A stretch of 64,000 nt of DNA, from assembly GCF_018119395.1 (NCBI RefSeq), contig NZ_JAGPWD010000003.1, positions 62,001 through 126,000 on the forward strand, in the 5' to 3' direction. Below, one piece after another: positions 33,659-43,480 of this stretch. Source of the stretch: Massilia sp. ZL223. GTDB lineage: Bacteria; Pseudomonadota; Gammaproteobacteria; Burkholderiales; Burkholderiaceae_D. The notes under the pieces are model-generated. The model was not told where the DNA came from. It searched no databases and saw only the letters and a program-made list of their open reading frames with translations. The position numbers were made by a program, and so were the translations under genes. The number at the start of each line of letters is the position of its first letter. Within the stretch, counting starts at the first letter, position 1.

Positions 33659-35031
33659 CAGGGCATCTCGGCGCCCTTGCGCGCATAGCACCACCAGGTG
33701 ATGGCGATGCAGGTGGCGTAGAAGCCGATGAAGCACCACAGGGCCGCGCCCGGGCCGCCGGTGAGGGCGATCGAGGTGCCGTAGCTCTTCGGGATGAAGA
33801 AGGCGCCGTAGGCCGCCACCGCGGAGGTGAAGCCCAGCACCGCGGCCGCTTCCTTGTTGGCGTTGGCGACGGCCTGGGCCTGGATCGCGGCCGGCTTGCC
33901 GGCGCAGGCGCGCTGGTGCAGGGTCAGGAAGATCACCGGGATCATGCGGAAGGTCGAGGCATTGCCCACGCCGGTGCAGGCAAACAGCGCCATGAACATC
34001 CAGAAGAAGCCCCAGAAGCTGCCAGCGGTGCCGGCGGCCGGCAGGAAGTGCAGCACGCCCAGCACCGCGGCGATCATGGCGACGAAGGTCCACAGGGTGA
34101 CGACGGCGCCGCCCAGGCGGTCCGAGATCCAGCCGCCGGCCACGCGCGCCAGGGCGCCGACCAGCGGGCCGAGGAAGGCGTACTGCAGCGGGTTCACGTC
34201 CGGGAACAGGGTCTTGGTCAGCAGCGGGAAGGCGGCCGAGTAGCCGATGAAGGAGCCGAAGGTGCCCACGTACAGCCAGCACATCAGCCAGTTGTGCTTG
34301 CGCTTGAAGATCACGGCCTGCTCGGCGAAGGAGGCCTTGGCCGAGGCCAGGTCGTTCATGCCGAACCAGGCGGCGACCGCGGTCAGGGCGATGAAGGGCG
34401 CCCAGATGAAGCCCGCGTTCTGCAGCCACATCTGCTTCGTCTCTTCGCCTTTGATCCAGGCCTGGGGCTCGCCGCCGAACACCGCGGCGGTGATCACCAG
34501 CGGCACTACGAACTGCACCGCCGACACGCCCAGGTTGCCCAGGCCGGCGTTCATGCCCAGGGCATAGCCTTTCTGCGACTTGGGGAAGAAGAAGCTGATA
34601 TTGGCCATCGAGGACGCGAAGTTGCCGCCGCCGAAGCCGCACAGCAGGGCAAGCAGGAGCATGGTCGGGTAGCCGGTGGAGGGGTCCTGCACCGCGAAGC
34701 CGATCCCGATCGCCGGAATCAGGAGCGAGGCGGTGGAGATGGCGGTCCATTTGCGGCCGCCGAACACCGGCACCATGAAGGAATAGAAGATGCGCAGGGT
34801 GGCGCCCGACAGCCCGGGCACGGCGGCCAGCCAGAACAGCTGGTTGGTACTGTAGGTAAAGCCGATGTTGGGCAGATTGACGACCACCACGCTCCACACC
34901 ATCCAGACCGCGAAGGCCAGCATCAGGGCGGGGATCGAGATCCACAGGTTGCGGTTGGCCGTGGACTTGCCCCGGCTTTGCCAGAAGGCGGGAACCTCGG
35001 GTTCCCAGGTCGAGATGAGATAGCGGCTCAC
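33655..35031 (-). CDS. narK2: Nitrate/nitrite MFS transporter, NarK2 type
   Basis: A 458-residue major facilitator with 12 predicted helices. It carries the nitrate-signature glycine-rich helices: GFGGGNFASSMANISFFFP in helix 5 and TGVGNASTFRMIPVIF in helix 11. Members of the NarK2 branch exchange nitrate for nitrite. It follows narK1 by 33 bp and precedes narG. The N-terminus WEPEVPAFWQSRGKSTANRN is typical of this branch. Confidence 0.92.
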   Translation of the reverse strand: MSRYLISTWEPEVPAFWQSRGKSTANRNLWISIPALMLAFAVWMVWSVVVVNLPNIGFTYSTNQLFWLAAVPGLSGATLRIFYSFMVPVFGGRKWTAISTASLLIPAIGIGFAVQDPSTGYPTMLLLALLCGFGGGNFASSMANISFFFPKSQKGYALGMNAGLGNLGVSAVQFVVPLVITAAVFGGEPQAWIKGEETKQMWLQNAGFIWAPFIALTAVAAWFGMNDLASAKASFAEQAVIFKRKHNWLMCWLYVGTFGSFIGYSAAFPLLTKTLFPDVNPLQYAFLGPLVGALARVAGGWISDRLGGAVVTLWTFVAMIAAVLGVLHFLPAAGTAGSFWGFFWMFMALFACTGVGNASTFRMIPVIFLTLHQRACAGKPAAIQAQAVANANKEAAAVLGFTSAVAAYGAFFIPKSYGTSIALTGGPGAALWCFIGFYATCIAITWWCYARKGAEMPC

Positions 35032-35064
35032 GTTGTTTCTCCAGTCAGGTTAGGGGGAAGCGCC

Positions 35065-36321
35065 TCAGGCCGCGCGCTTGAGCGGCGCCGCGCCGGCGGG
35101 GGTGGCGAGGCCTTGTGGCTTGAACGAGTAATGCATCCAGATCAGCGAGACGCAGACGGTGCCGTACAGCAGCATGAAGGAGCTGGAACGGATGCCGGTG
35201 AAGTCGACGACGGCGCCGAACATGATCGGCAGGATGAAGCCGCCCAGGCCGCCGGCCAGGCCGACCACGCCGGACACGGCGCCGATGTTGTCGCTGAAGT
35301 CGTCGGCGATGAACTTGAAGACCGAAGCCTTGCCGACCGCCATGGCCACGCCGACCACGAACAGCAGGACGGTGAAGGCGACCGGGCCCAGGCCGAGCGC
35401 CAGGTCCATGCCGCCGTCGACGGTCTGCACCCTCATCGTGGTCTGCGGATACGAGAGGATGAAGAAGCACACCCAGCACACCCACATCACCCACCAGGTG
35501 ACCTTGTAGGCGCCGTACTTGTCCGAGATCCAGCCACCGAGCGCGCGCAGCACGCCGCCGGGCAGCGAGAAGCAGGCGGCCAGCAGGGCGGCGTGCTTGA
35601 GGTCGAAGCCGTATTCGCCGACGTAGTACTTGGTCATCCACAGGGCCAGCGCGACGTAGCCGCCGAAGACCACCGAGTAGTACTGGCAGTAGCGCCACAC
35701 GCGCGGATCCTTGAGCACGGCCAGCTGCTGGCTGAAGGTGGCGCCGCCGGCGCTGCGGTGCGAGGGATTGGAGTAGGAAAACAGCCAGAACAGCACGGCG
35801 GTGCCGAGCATCAGGGCGGCGTAGGCCTGGGGCAGGGCTTGCCAGCCCCAGGCCGCGATGATCGCGGGCGCCACGAACTTGGTCAGGGCCGATCCCGAAT
35901 TGCCGGCGCCGAACACGCCCATGGCGAAGCCGCGGCGCTCCTGCTTGTACCAGCGCGCCACATAGGGTGTGCCGACCGAGAAGGAGCCGCCGGCCAGGCC
36001 CACGAACAGGCCGAGCACCAGGAAGTGCCAGTATTGGGTGGCGTAGCCGATCAGCCAGATCGGCAGTACGCAGGCCAGCATCAGGCTGAAGAAGACGATG
36101 CGTCCGCCGAAGCGGTCGGTCCAGATCCCGAGCGGCACCCGGGTCAGCGCGCCAGTCAGGACCGGCGTGGCGACCAGCAGGCCGAACTGGGTCTCGTTCA
36201 GGCCCAGCTGGGTCTTGATCGGGATGCCCAGCACCGCGAACATCATCCAGATGGCGAAGCAGATCGTGAAGGCGAAGGTGCTGCTGGCGAGGACCGAAAA
36301 CGGCCTCCTGTCGGTTCCCAT
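35065..36321 (-). CDS. narK1: Nitrate transporter, NarK1 type
   Basis: A 418-residue MFS transporter with about 12 helices and the nitrate-signature GLAGGSFSVGTPYVARWY in helix 5 and GLAGGLGGFILPI in helix 11. The NarK1 branch is thought to import nitrate with protons, which would prime the NarK2 exchanger. It heads narK1-narK2-narGHJI-ppi-yitT. CTAG-triad element D lies 97-156 bp upstream. Confidence 0.92.
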   Translation of the reverse strand: MGTDRRPFSVLASSTFAFTICFAIWMMFAVLGIPIKTQLGLNETQFGLLVATPVLTGALTRVPLGIWTDRFGGRIVFFSLMLACVLPIWLIGYATQYWHFLVLGLFVGLAGGSFSVGTPYVARWYKQERRGFAMGVFGAGNSGSALTKFVAPAIIAAWGWQALPQAYAALMLGTAVLFWLFSYSNPSHRSAGGATFSQQLAVLKDPRVWRYCQYYSVVFGGYVALALWMTKYYVGEYGFDLKHAALLAACFSLPGGVLRALGGWISDKYGAYKVTWWVMWVCWVCFFILSYPQTTMRVQTVDGGMDLALGLGPVAFTVLLFVVGVAMAVGKASVFKFIADDFSDNIGAVSGVVGLAGGLGGFILPIMFGAVVDFTGIRSSSFMLLYGTVCVSLIWMHYSFKPQGLATPAGAAPLKRAA

Positions 36322-36417
36322 GTGATTCTCCTTGTCGTAGGTCGCGATACCTCAAGCCTACGGGGCGCGCCTCAGCCCGGCCATTCGCCGGAGGGTGAAG
36401 CGCAGCAAGGGAATCGG

Positions 36418-36477
36418 CCTAGGCACGGCCCGCCGGATGGGCTAGGCCGGCGCGCACGCCTAGTCAGAAAGGGCTAG
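36418..36477. promoter_or_regulatory. CTAG-rich element D (narK1)
   Basis: Four CTAG tetramers start at 36419, 36442, 36460 and 36474 in the gap between moeA and narK1. The pair at 36460/36474 has the same 14-bp spacing and the shared CTAGTCA word (CTAGTCAGAAAGGGCTAG). The preceding spacing of 18 is twice the 9 seen at A and B. Confidence 0.55.
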
Positions 36478-36482
36478 GAGCT

Positions 36483-37676
36483 TCAGGCGAGCAGGGAGGA
36501 GAAGGGCAGGTAGGGGACGGCGTCGCCGCGCGCGATGGACTGGCCGGGCGCGCGCAGCACCAGGCCGTCGGCGCCGACAGCGGAGCCGAGGATGGCCGAG
36601 CCCTGGTGCGGCAGCAGTTCGAGCGCGCCAGCGGCGTTGACGCGGGCGCGCAGGAATTCCAGGCGCTGGTCGGGACGGTCGACCTGGAAATCGGCGCGCA
36701 GCATCAGCGGCGCCGGCCGCACCTCGCGCGCACCCTGCAGGCGCAGGATGAAGGGACGCGCGAACATCAGGAAACCGATGAAGGCGGCCACCGGGTTGCC
36801 CGGCAGGCCGAGGAAATGGGCGCCCCCGGCGGACCCGAAAGCCAGCGGCTTGCCGGGCTTCATGGCGATCTTCCACATGGCGACGCTGCCTTCGGCGGCG
36901 ACCGCCGCGCGCACGTGGTCTTCCTCGCCGACCGAGGCGCCGCCCGAGCTCAGGATCAGGTCGTGGCCGGCCGCGGCGTCGCGCAGCGCCGCGCGGGTGG
37001 CGTCGAGGCGGTCCGGCACGATGCCGTAGTCGCTGGTCTCGCAGCCGAGCCGGGCGAGCAGGGCGCCGAGGGCGTAGCGGTTGGCGTTATAGATCTGTCC
37101 CGGCGCCAGCGGCTGGCCTGGCGTGGCCAGTTCGTCCCCCGTGAACAGCATCGCCACCCGGATGCGGCGCGCCACCGGCAGCCGGTCCAGGCCGCAGGAC
37201 GCCGCATAGGCGAGTTCCTGCGGGCGCAGGACGGTGCCCGCCTCGAGCAGCACGCTGCCGGCGCGGACGTCCTCCCCGGCGCGGCGCAGGTGTTCGCCCG
37301 GCGCCGGAAGGTGCAGCAGGGTCACCGCGCCGTCCGGGCCGGGACGGCAGTGTTCCTGCATGACCACCGCATCGGCCCCGGGCGGCATCGCGGCGCCGGT
37401 GAAGATGCGCGCCGCGCTGCCCGGCGCGAGCGGTTCCGGCCTGGCGCCGGCGGTGATGCGCTGGCTGACCGGGAGCGCCGCGTCCGGCCCGCAGCCGGCG
37501 CTGCGCACGGCGTAGCCGTCCATCGCCGCGTTGTCGGCCGGCGGCAGGTCGAGCGCCGCGTACTGGGTGGCGGCCAGCACGCGGCCGCAGGCGGCGATGG
37601 TGCCGACGGTATCGGTCCCGGCCACCGGCGTGGCCCTGGAGAGAAGAAGGTCGAGTGCTTCGTGTACGCTCAGCAT
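36483..37676 (-). CDS. moeA: Molybdopterin molybdenumtransferase
   Basis: A 397-residue MoeA. The N-terminal region has DLPPADNAAMDGYAVR (family signature), the MoCF domain has LILSSGGASVGEEDHV and FLGLPGNPVAAFIGF. It inserts molybdate into adenylated molybdopterin, the last step before bis-MGD formation for NarG. It lies upstream of narK1 on the same strand with a 161-bp gap holding element D. The start at 37676 gives the usual length; no strong ribosome site is visible. Confidence 0.95.
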   Translation of the reverse strand: MLSVHEALDLLLSRATPVAGTDTVGTIAACGRVLAATQYAALDLPPADNAAMDGYAVRSAGCGPDAALPVSQRITAGARPEPLAPGSAARIFTGAAMPPGADAVVMQEHCRPGPDGAVTLLHLPAPGEHLRRAGEDVRAGSVLLEAGTVLRPQELAYAASCGLDRLPVARRIRVAMLFTGDELATPGQPLAPGQIYNANRYALGALLARLGCETSDYGIVPDRLDATRAALRDAAAGHDLILSSGGASVGEEDHVRAAVAAEGSVAMWKIAMKPGKPLAFGSAGGAHFLGLPGNPVAAFIGFLMFARPFILRLQGAREVRPAPLMLRADFQVDRPDQRLEFLRARVNAAGALELLPHQGSAILGSAVGADGLVLRAPGQSIARGDAVPYLPFSSLLA

Positions 37677-37847
37677 GGTGTCGCTCGCAGAAAAGGGAAG
37701 GCGCGCTCGCCGCGCCGCTGCCGCCATTCTCGGCAGCCGCCCGAGTGTTGCGCAATATGCCGAAATGACGATGGGCGGCCGTGCAAGGTCTTCACCGGCC
37801 CAGGCAGGAGGTGTAGGATCACGCTTGTTTCCACTAGTAATCTTGTT

Positions 37848-40169
37848 ATGAAGAACACCCTCAGTCCCGAGCAGCTCGCCGGGATCCTGGAAATCGCCGA
37901 CAACGCCATCGTCTGCACCGACGAGGCGCAGCGCATCGTGTTCTTCAACCAGGGCGCCGAGCGCATCTTCGGCTGGCGCGCGGCGGAAGTGATCGGGCAG
38001 GAGCTCGCGGTCCTGATCCCGCCGCGCTTCCGCGCCGGCCACGGCCGTCACATGGCGGGATTCCGGAGCGGCGAGCAGCAGGCCCGCAACATGGGCGAGC
38101 GCGGCGCGATCTACGCGGTGCGCAAGGACGGCAGCGAGTTCCCGGCCGAGGCCTCGATCTCGCGCTCGCATACCGCCAGGGGCTGGCTGATGACCGCGAT
38201 CCTGCAGGACATCTCGGAGCGCCAGGCCTACGAGCGCGCACTGGAAGCCGCCAAGGAAAAGGCCGAAGCCGCGATGCAGGCCAAGAGCATGTTCCTGGCC
38301 AATATGAGCCATGAGATCAGGACGCCGCTGAACGCGGTGATCGGCATGACCAGCCTGCTGCTCAACACCGGGCTGGACGAGGAGCAGCGCGACTACACCG
38401 AGACCATCCGCCACAGCGGCGAAGCCCTGCTGGCGATCATCAACGACCTGCTCGACTACTCCAAGATGGAAGCGGGCCGGCTCGACATCGAACGCCATCC
38501 GGTCGACCTGCGCCGCTGCGTGGAGGATGCGCTCGACCTGCTGGCGCCCGCCGTGGGCGGCAAGGACATCGAACTGGCCTGCGTCATTGAGCCGGAGGCG
38601 CCCGCCACGATCCTGGCCGACGCCGCGCGCCTGCGCCAGGTGCTGGTCAACCTGCTGTCGAATGCGGTGAAATTCACCCGCCAGGGCGAGGTGGTGGTCG
38701 AGGTCGCGGCCGCGCCGCTGGAGGGCCAGCGCCACGCGCTGCGCATCACGGTGCGCGACAGCGGCATCGGCATCCCCGCGCACCGCCTGGACGACATCTT
38801 CGAATCCTTCACCCAGGTCGATCCATCGACCACGCGCGAGTACGGGGGCACCGGCCTGGGACTGGCGATCAGCCGGCGCCTGGCCGCGATCATGGGCGGC
38901 GCCCTCTCGGTCGAGAGCCGCCTGGGCGCCGGTTCGCGCTTCACCCTGGCCTTCGAGGCGGAGGCGGTCGGGGCCGGGCTGGCCCGGGACCTGCTGCAGG
39001 ACCGCTCGGGGCAACTGGCGGGGCGGCGCCTGCTGATCGTCGACGACAATGCCACCAACCGCCGCATCCTGGTGCGCCAGGCCCTGCTGTGGGGCATGGA
39101 GGCGGTGGCGGCGGCGTCGGCGGCCGAGGCGCTCGACCTGGTCAGGCATGGACAGGCCTTCGACGCCGCCATCCTCGACATGCACATGCCGGAGATGAAC
39201 GGCGAGCAGCTGGCCGCCGAGATCCGCCGTGCCGAAGGGCAGGGTGCGGGCCTGCCACCCTTGCCGCTCCTGCTCCTGACCAGCCTAGGACAGCGCGCCC
39301 GCGCCGGCGCCGTGGAGGGCCTGTTCGCCGCCGCCCTCAACAAGCCGGTCAAGCCGGCGGCGCTGTTCGAGGCGCTGCTGCACGCCATGGGCGGGGCACG
39401 TCCGGCCCCCGTGCCGGAGCTGCCGGCGCCGGCGGCCGGCATCGACATCCTGGTGGCCGAGGACAACACGGTCAACCAGAAGGTCGTCAAGCAGCTGCTG
39501 CGCCACCTGGGCCACCGCGCCGACATCGTGGCCAACGGCGTGGAAGCGCTCGAGGCCATGGAGCGCCAGGACTATGGCGTGATCCTGATGGACATGCAGA
39601 TGCCCGAGATGGATGGCATCGAAGCGACGCGCCGCCTGCGCCGGCGCTTCCGCGGCGCCAGCGCGCCCTGGATCATCGCGATGACCGCCAATGCGCTCCC
39701 CGGGGACCGCGAACGCTGCCTGGAAGCGGGCATGGACGCCTACCTGCCCAAGCCGGTGGTGCTGGAGGAACTGCGCCGGGCGCTGGCGGCCGGCATCGGC
39801 GCCGTGGCCGTGCGCCGCCGCGCACCGGAGGCGGTCGACCCGGCCCGCCTGCGGGAGCTGCGTGGCGCGGCCGGCGGGAACGATGGTGTGCTGGAGGAAG
39901 TCATTGCGGCCTTCCTGGATGGCGTGCCGCCTCTGCTGGCGCGGGCCGGGCAGGCGATCGATGCGGCGGACGGACCACTGCTGGCAGCCACCGCCCACTA
40001 CCTGCTGTCCAGCATCGATTGCGTCGGGGCGGGGCGCATGCGCGTGCCCTGCCTGAACCTGGAGTTGCTGGGGAAGGCCGACAACGTCGAGGGCGCGCGC
40101 GCGGAGCTCGCGGCCCTGGCCAGGGAATTCGAGGGCGCGCGCGAAGCGCTGCGGGCCTACTTGTCCTGA
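37848..40169 (+). CDS. Soluble PAS hybrid histidine kinase with two receivers and Hpt-like tail
   Basis: A 773-residue phosphorelay protein with no membrane helix. Domains in order: PAS (about 10-125), HisKA with His155 in [16 protein letters not shown], HATPase with [14 protein letters not shown], receiver 1 ([12 protein letters not shown], Asp in [11 protein letters not shown]), receiver 2 ([13 protein letters not shown], Asp in [11 protein letters not shown]), and a helical C-terminus resembling Hpt. The tail reads [13 protein letters not shown], keeping the His but replacing the usual Lys of H-x-L-K. The lack of a membrane anchor plus the PAS domain suggests a redox or ligand cue. It converges on narL with 13 bp overlap. 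Confidence 0.88.
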   Translation: MKNTLSPEQLAGILEIADNAIVCTDEAQRIVFFNQGAERIFGWRAAEVIGQELAVLIPPRFRAGHGRHMAGFRSGEQQARNMGERGAIYAVRKDGSEFPAEASISRSHTARGWLMTAILQDISERQAYERALEAAKEKAEAAMQAKSMFLANMSHEIRTPLNAVIGMTSLLLNTGLDEEQRDYTETIRHSGEALLAIINDLLDYSKMEAGRLDIERHPVDLRRCVEDALDLLAPAVGGKDIELACVIEPEAPATILADAARLRQVLVNLLSNAVKFTRQGEVVVEVAAAPLEGQRHALRITVRDSGIGIPAHRLDDIFESFTQVDPSTTREYGGTGLGLAISRRLAAIMGGALSVESRLGAGSRFTLAFEAEAVGAGLARDLLQDRSGQLAGRRLLIVDDNATNRRILVRQALLWGMEAVAAASAAEALDLVRHGQAFDAAILDMHMPEMNGEQLAAEIRRAEGQGAGLPPLPLLLLTSLGQRARAGAVEGLFAAALNKPVKPAALFEALLHAMGGARPAPVPELPAPAAGIDILVAEDNTVNQKVVKQLLRHLGHRADIVANGVEALEAMERQDYGVILMDMQMPEMDGIEATRRLRRRFRGASAPWIIAMTANALPGDRERCLEAGMDAYLPKPVVLEELRRALAAGIGAVAVRRRAPEAVDPARLRELRGAAGGNDGVLEEVIAAFLDGVPPLLARAGQAIDAADGPLLAATAHYLLSSIDCVGAGRMRVPCLNLELLGKADNVEGARAELAALAREFEGAREALRAYLS

Positions 40170-40834
40170 GCGGCGCCCAGACCGTTCTCGACCGCGAACA
40201 CGGCGGCCTGCACGCGGCTCGTCAGGCCGAGCTTCTTGAGGATGTTCTGCACGTGGATCTTGACCGTGCTCTCGGCCAGGTCGAGCACGCGCGCGATCAG
40301 CTTGTTGCTCTCGCCGCGCGCCAGGCAGGCCAGGATCTCGCGTTCGCGGGGGGTCAGCTTGTCCAGTTCCGACACCGGCGCCGGCGCCTTGGCGCCGCCG
40401 CGCTGGACGTGGGCGAACAGCTTGCCGGCCATCGACTCGGCCAGCACCGATTCTCCGGCGGCGGCGCGCTCCACCGCCCGGATCAGGTAGTCGGCGTCGA
40501 TGTTCTTGATCAGGTAGCCGCGCGCGCCCGCCTGGAGCGCGGCGGCCAGGTCTTCCGCTTCTTCCGACACGGTCAGCATCAGTACCGCGGCGTCCGGGCG
40601 GTCCTGGAGCAGGAGCTGCAGGGTCTCGACCCCGGACATGCCGGGCATGTTCAGGTCGAGCAGGATGACGTCCGGCCGCAGCTGCAGCGCGCGCTTGACG
40701 CCCTCGACGCCGTCGGCAGCCTCGCCGACCACGGCGAAGCGTTCGTTGCGCTGCAGGAGCGAGCGCACCCCGCTGCGGAACAGGGTATGGTCGTCGATCA
40801 GCAGCACGCTGATGGTATCGCGGTCACTACTCAT
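40157..40834 (-). CDS. narL: Nitrate response regulator NarL
   Basis: A 225-residue NarL/FixJ-type regulator. The receiver has LIDDHTLFR and phosphoacceptor Asp60 (ILLDLNMPGMSG); the C-terminal LuxR-type HTH begins LTPREREILACLARGESNKLIARVL. The recognition helix reads ESTVKIHVQNILKKL; compared with E. coli NarL ESTVKVHVKHML, the DNA-contact Val is Ile and the second contact Lys is Gln, while the first Lys is kept. It is paired with NarX 22 bp upstream. The changes may explain why the local candidate operators are CTAG-rich rather than TACYNMT heptamers. Confidence 0.92.
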   Translation of the reverse strand: MSSDRDTISVLLIDDHTLFRSGVRSLLQRNERFAVVGEAADGVEGVKRALQLRPDVILLDLNMPGMSGVETLQLLLQDRPDAAVLMLTVSEEAEDLAAALQAGARGYLIKNIDADYLIRAVERAAAGESVLAESMAGKLFAHVQRGGAKAPAPVSELDKLTPREREILACLARGESNKLIARVLDLAESTVKIHVQNILKKLGLTSRVQAAVFAVENGLGAAQDK

Positions 40835-40856
40835 TCAGGTCTCCAGATTGCATAAT

Positions 40857-42794
40857 TCACGCCGCGCGGCGCTGGGCCTGCCCCAGCCGCAGCCGCACCG
40901 TGGTGCCGGCGCCGGGCCGCGACCGCACCTCGAGGGAGGCGCCGATGCGCCCCGCGCGTTCGCGCATGATGTGCAGGCCGACATGGGCATCGTCGCGGTC
41001 TTCGCCGCCATCGGCATCGAAACCGACGCCATTATCGCCGATCGAGAGCAAATAGTCTTCTCCGTCCTCGACCCCGATCTCTACCCGCCCGGCGCGCGCG
41101 TGCTTGCGGATGTTCGACAGCGCCTCCTGCGCGATGAACAGGATCTGGAGCTGGGCTTCGCGCGGAATCGGCGGCCCGCCGGCGCCGTTCACGGCGAAGG
41201 CCGTGGTGATCCCGGTCTGGTCGCCGAACTTGTTCGCGGTCTTGCGCAGCGCCGCGTTGAGATCGTCCTCCTCGAGCCGGCTGCGGAAATTGAGCAGCAG
41301 TTCGCGCACGTCGGCATAGCTTTCCGCAACCCCGGCGCGCAGGGCGGGAACGATGGCCGCGGCCTCGCCGGTCTTGCCGGCGCGCAGCGATTCGTCCAGC
41401 ATCTGCACTTGCAGGTTGAGGAAGTTCAGGCCCTGGGCGATGCTGTCGTGCAGGCCGCGCGCGACCAGGTTGCGCTCCTCGGAAATGGCCATTTCGCGCT
41501 CGCGCGCCGCCAGGCGCATGTTCTGGATCGCCACGCCGAGCAGCTTGGCCACGGTCTCGAGCAGGGCCTGTTCGCGCGGCGTGAGGACGCGCCCCTCGCG
41601 GAAATGCAGGCTGAGCAGGCCGAGATGCTGGTCCTGGGCGACGATCTGCGACACCGACACGGTGGCGAAACCTTCACGTGCGCATTGCAGGGCTTCGCCG
41701 CCGGGCATCTGGTCGAGCCGGTGCACGACGGAGACTTTCCTGGCCGCCGCCTCGCCGCACAGGCAGTCGCCGATCTTCATGCAGCGTTCGGACTCCGCCA
41801 TTCCCGCCGACAGGCCCTCGTGCACGACCAGGTGGACATTGCCCTTGCCGGCGTCGATCAGGCGCACGCTGCCGCCCCCGGCGCCGAAGTAGGCGGCGAT
41901 GCGGCGCAGGAAGCCGTCGCACATGGTGTCCAGTTCGTGGCGCTGCTGGAGGTAGGCGGCGCAGTCGTACAGCAGGGCGAGCTCGCGGTTCTTGTCTTCC
42001 AGGTTGGCGGTCTTGAGGCGCACCTTGTCTTCCAGGCTGCCGTACAGCTGCTGCAGGCGGTCCGCCATTTCGTTGAAGCCTTCCGCCAGCTGCCCGAACT
42101 CGTCGCGGCTCGCGACCTCCAGCCGTACCCCGAAGTCCGACTCGGCCATGCTGCGCATGCCTTCGCGCAGGCGCATGACCGGATCGACGATCAGGCTGAA
42201 CATCAGGTAGACCAGGGCCACGGTACCGCCGATCGCCATCGCCACCAGCATCAGCTGCGAAGCGCGCAGCCAGAAGGTGCGCAATTCGTTGTCGCGCTCG
42301 ATCAGCCCGACCAGGCGGTCGATCTCGGCCACGAAGTCCTCGACATGGCCGCCGAAGCGCGCCACCGCCGCGCGACGGGCATCGCTGTCGCCGTCCAAGG
42401 CCGCGAGCGCGAGCGGACGGGTCGCGCCGCTCCAGCGCCGGCCGAGTTCGAGGAAGGCGCCGCGGATCGCCGGCGCGGGCGGCAGGCCGAGCGGCCGCTG
42501 CGGATCGCCCCGTTCGACCAGGGCGAGGGTGGCGTCGATCCGGGCGATCTGGCGCCTGGCCTCGGCGGCGTGACTCAATACAGGTTGGCTCTCGGCCCGT
42601 TCCAGCAGCAGGGCAAGCCGGTAGCTGTGGCGGCGCAGGCTGCCGGTTTCGTTGATCGCCGCCGCGGCGCCTTCCAGCTGCCAGGACAGCCAGAGAGTGG
42701 CGCCGATGGCGACCAGGGCGAGCAGCAAAAAGCCGATCAGGGCGCCGACGATCTTGGTCGACAGGCGCTGGCGGTTCAGGAGGGCGGAAACCAT
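40857..42794 (-). CDS. narX: Nitrate/nitrite sensor kinase NarX
   Basis: A 645-residue kinase. A first membrane helix (about 13-36) is followed by the nitrate-binding P-box GSLRRHSYRL at 51-60, a helical periplasmic domain, a second membrane helix and HAMP (MRLREGMRSMAESDFGVRLEV). A cysteine-bearing central GAF-like module (CDGFLRR, ERCMKIGDCLCGE) comes next. The HisKA_3 box ARGLHDSIAQGLNFLNLQVQ and GDNGVGFD complete it. The ATG at 42794 is chosen because upstream codons give no membrane start. It lies 25 bp after the carbonic anhydrase gene in moaA-can-narX-narL. Confidence 0.93.
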   Translation of the reverse strand: MVSALLNRQRLSTKIVGALIGFLLLALVAIGATLWLSWQLEGAAAAINETGSLRRHSYRLALLLERAESQPVLSHAAEARRQIARIDATLALVERGDPQRPLGLPPAPAIRGAFLELGRRWSGATRPLALAALDGDSDARRAAVARFGGHVEDFVAEIDRLVGLIERDNELRTFWLRASQLMLVAMAIGGTVALVYLMFSLIVDPVMRLREGMRSMAESDFGVRLEVASRDEFGQLAEGFNEMADRLQQLYGSLEDKVRLKTANLEDKNRELALLYDCAAYLQQRHELDTMCDGFLRRIAAYFGAGGGSVRLIDAGKGNVHLVVHEGLSAGMAESERCMKIGDCLCGEAAARKVSVVHRLDQMPGGEALQCAREGFATVSVSQIVAQDQHLGLLSLHFREGRVLTPREQALLETVAKLLGVAIQNMRLAAREREMAISEERNLVARGLHDSIAQGLNFLNLQVQMLDESLRAGKTGEAAAIVPALRAGVAESYADVRELLLNFRSRLEEDDLNAALRKTANKFGDQTGITTAFAVNGAGGPPIPREAQLQILFIAQEALSNIRKHARAGRVEIGVEDGEDYLLSIGDNGVGFDADGGEDRDDAHVGLHIMRERAGRIGASLEVRSRPGAGTTVRLRLGQAQRRAA

Positions 42795-42819
42795 CGGTGG
42801 CAGGAACGGAAGACGGGAA

Positions 42820-43479
42820 TCAGGCGGCGCACGCCGCGGGCGGAACAATCGGCTCGAGGATGCTGAGGAATTCCTGCTTGCGCGGCGAGTAGGCGAGCAG
42901 GGTGCCGGCGGCCAGGTCGAAGTACCAGCCGTGCAGGGCCAGCTTGCCCTCGGCGACACGGCGCGCGATCCAGGGGTAGCTCATCAGGTTGTCGAGCGAG
43001 TGCAGGATGCTGGCCAGTTCCGCCGCGCGGCACTGGGCATCCTGGTGCTTGTGCTGCAGTTCGCGCAGCACGTCGCGCCGCACCGGTTCGGCGATGCGCA
43101 TCCAGCGCGCCACGAAATCGGTCTCGGTGGTCACGCTCTGCGCCGACATCAGCGCGCGGATGCCGCCGCAGCGGGCGTGGCCGAGCACGATGATGCGCGC
43201 CACCTCCAGTCCGCAGACGGCGAACTCGATGGCCGAACTGACGCCGGGTGGCGCGTCCGGCGTGCAGGGCGGCACCAGGTTTGCGATGTTGCGTACCACG
43301 AACATGTCGCCCGGGTCGCAGCCGGTGAGCAGGGCCGGATCGACGCGCGAGTCGCAGCAGCCGATCACCAGGGTGCGCGGATGCTGGCCCTGGCGCAGGA
43401 TGTCGAGGGCGGTCGGCTCGCTCAGGTACTGCTGCTGGAAACGGGCGAAGCCGCGGATGAATTTTTCGATGTCCTGCAC
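42820..43479 (-). CDS. Beta-class carbonic anhydrase
   Basis: A 219-residue beta carbonic anhydrase starting with GTG one base after the moaA stop. The zinc ligands are visible: Cys41 in GCCDSRVDP, and His and Cys in GHARCGGIRAL, with the catalytic Asp43-Arg45 dyad. It interconverts CO2 and bicarbonate. Its place between moaA and narX suggests it is expressed with nitrate respiration, where it could supply bicarbonate when little CO2 is held in the cell; that reason is inference. Confidence 0.92.
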   Translation of the reverse strand: MQDIEKFIRGFARFQQQYLSEPTALDILRQGQHPRTLVIGCCDSRVDPALLTGCDPGDMFVVRNIANLVPPCTPDAPPGVSSAIEFAVCGLEVARIIVLGHARCGGIRALMSAQSVTTETDFVARWMRIAEPVRRDVLRELQHKHQDAQCRAAELASILHSLDNLMSYPWIARRVAEGKLALHGWYFDLAAGTLLAYSPRKQEFLSILEPIVPPAACAA

Positions 43480-43480
43480 G

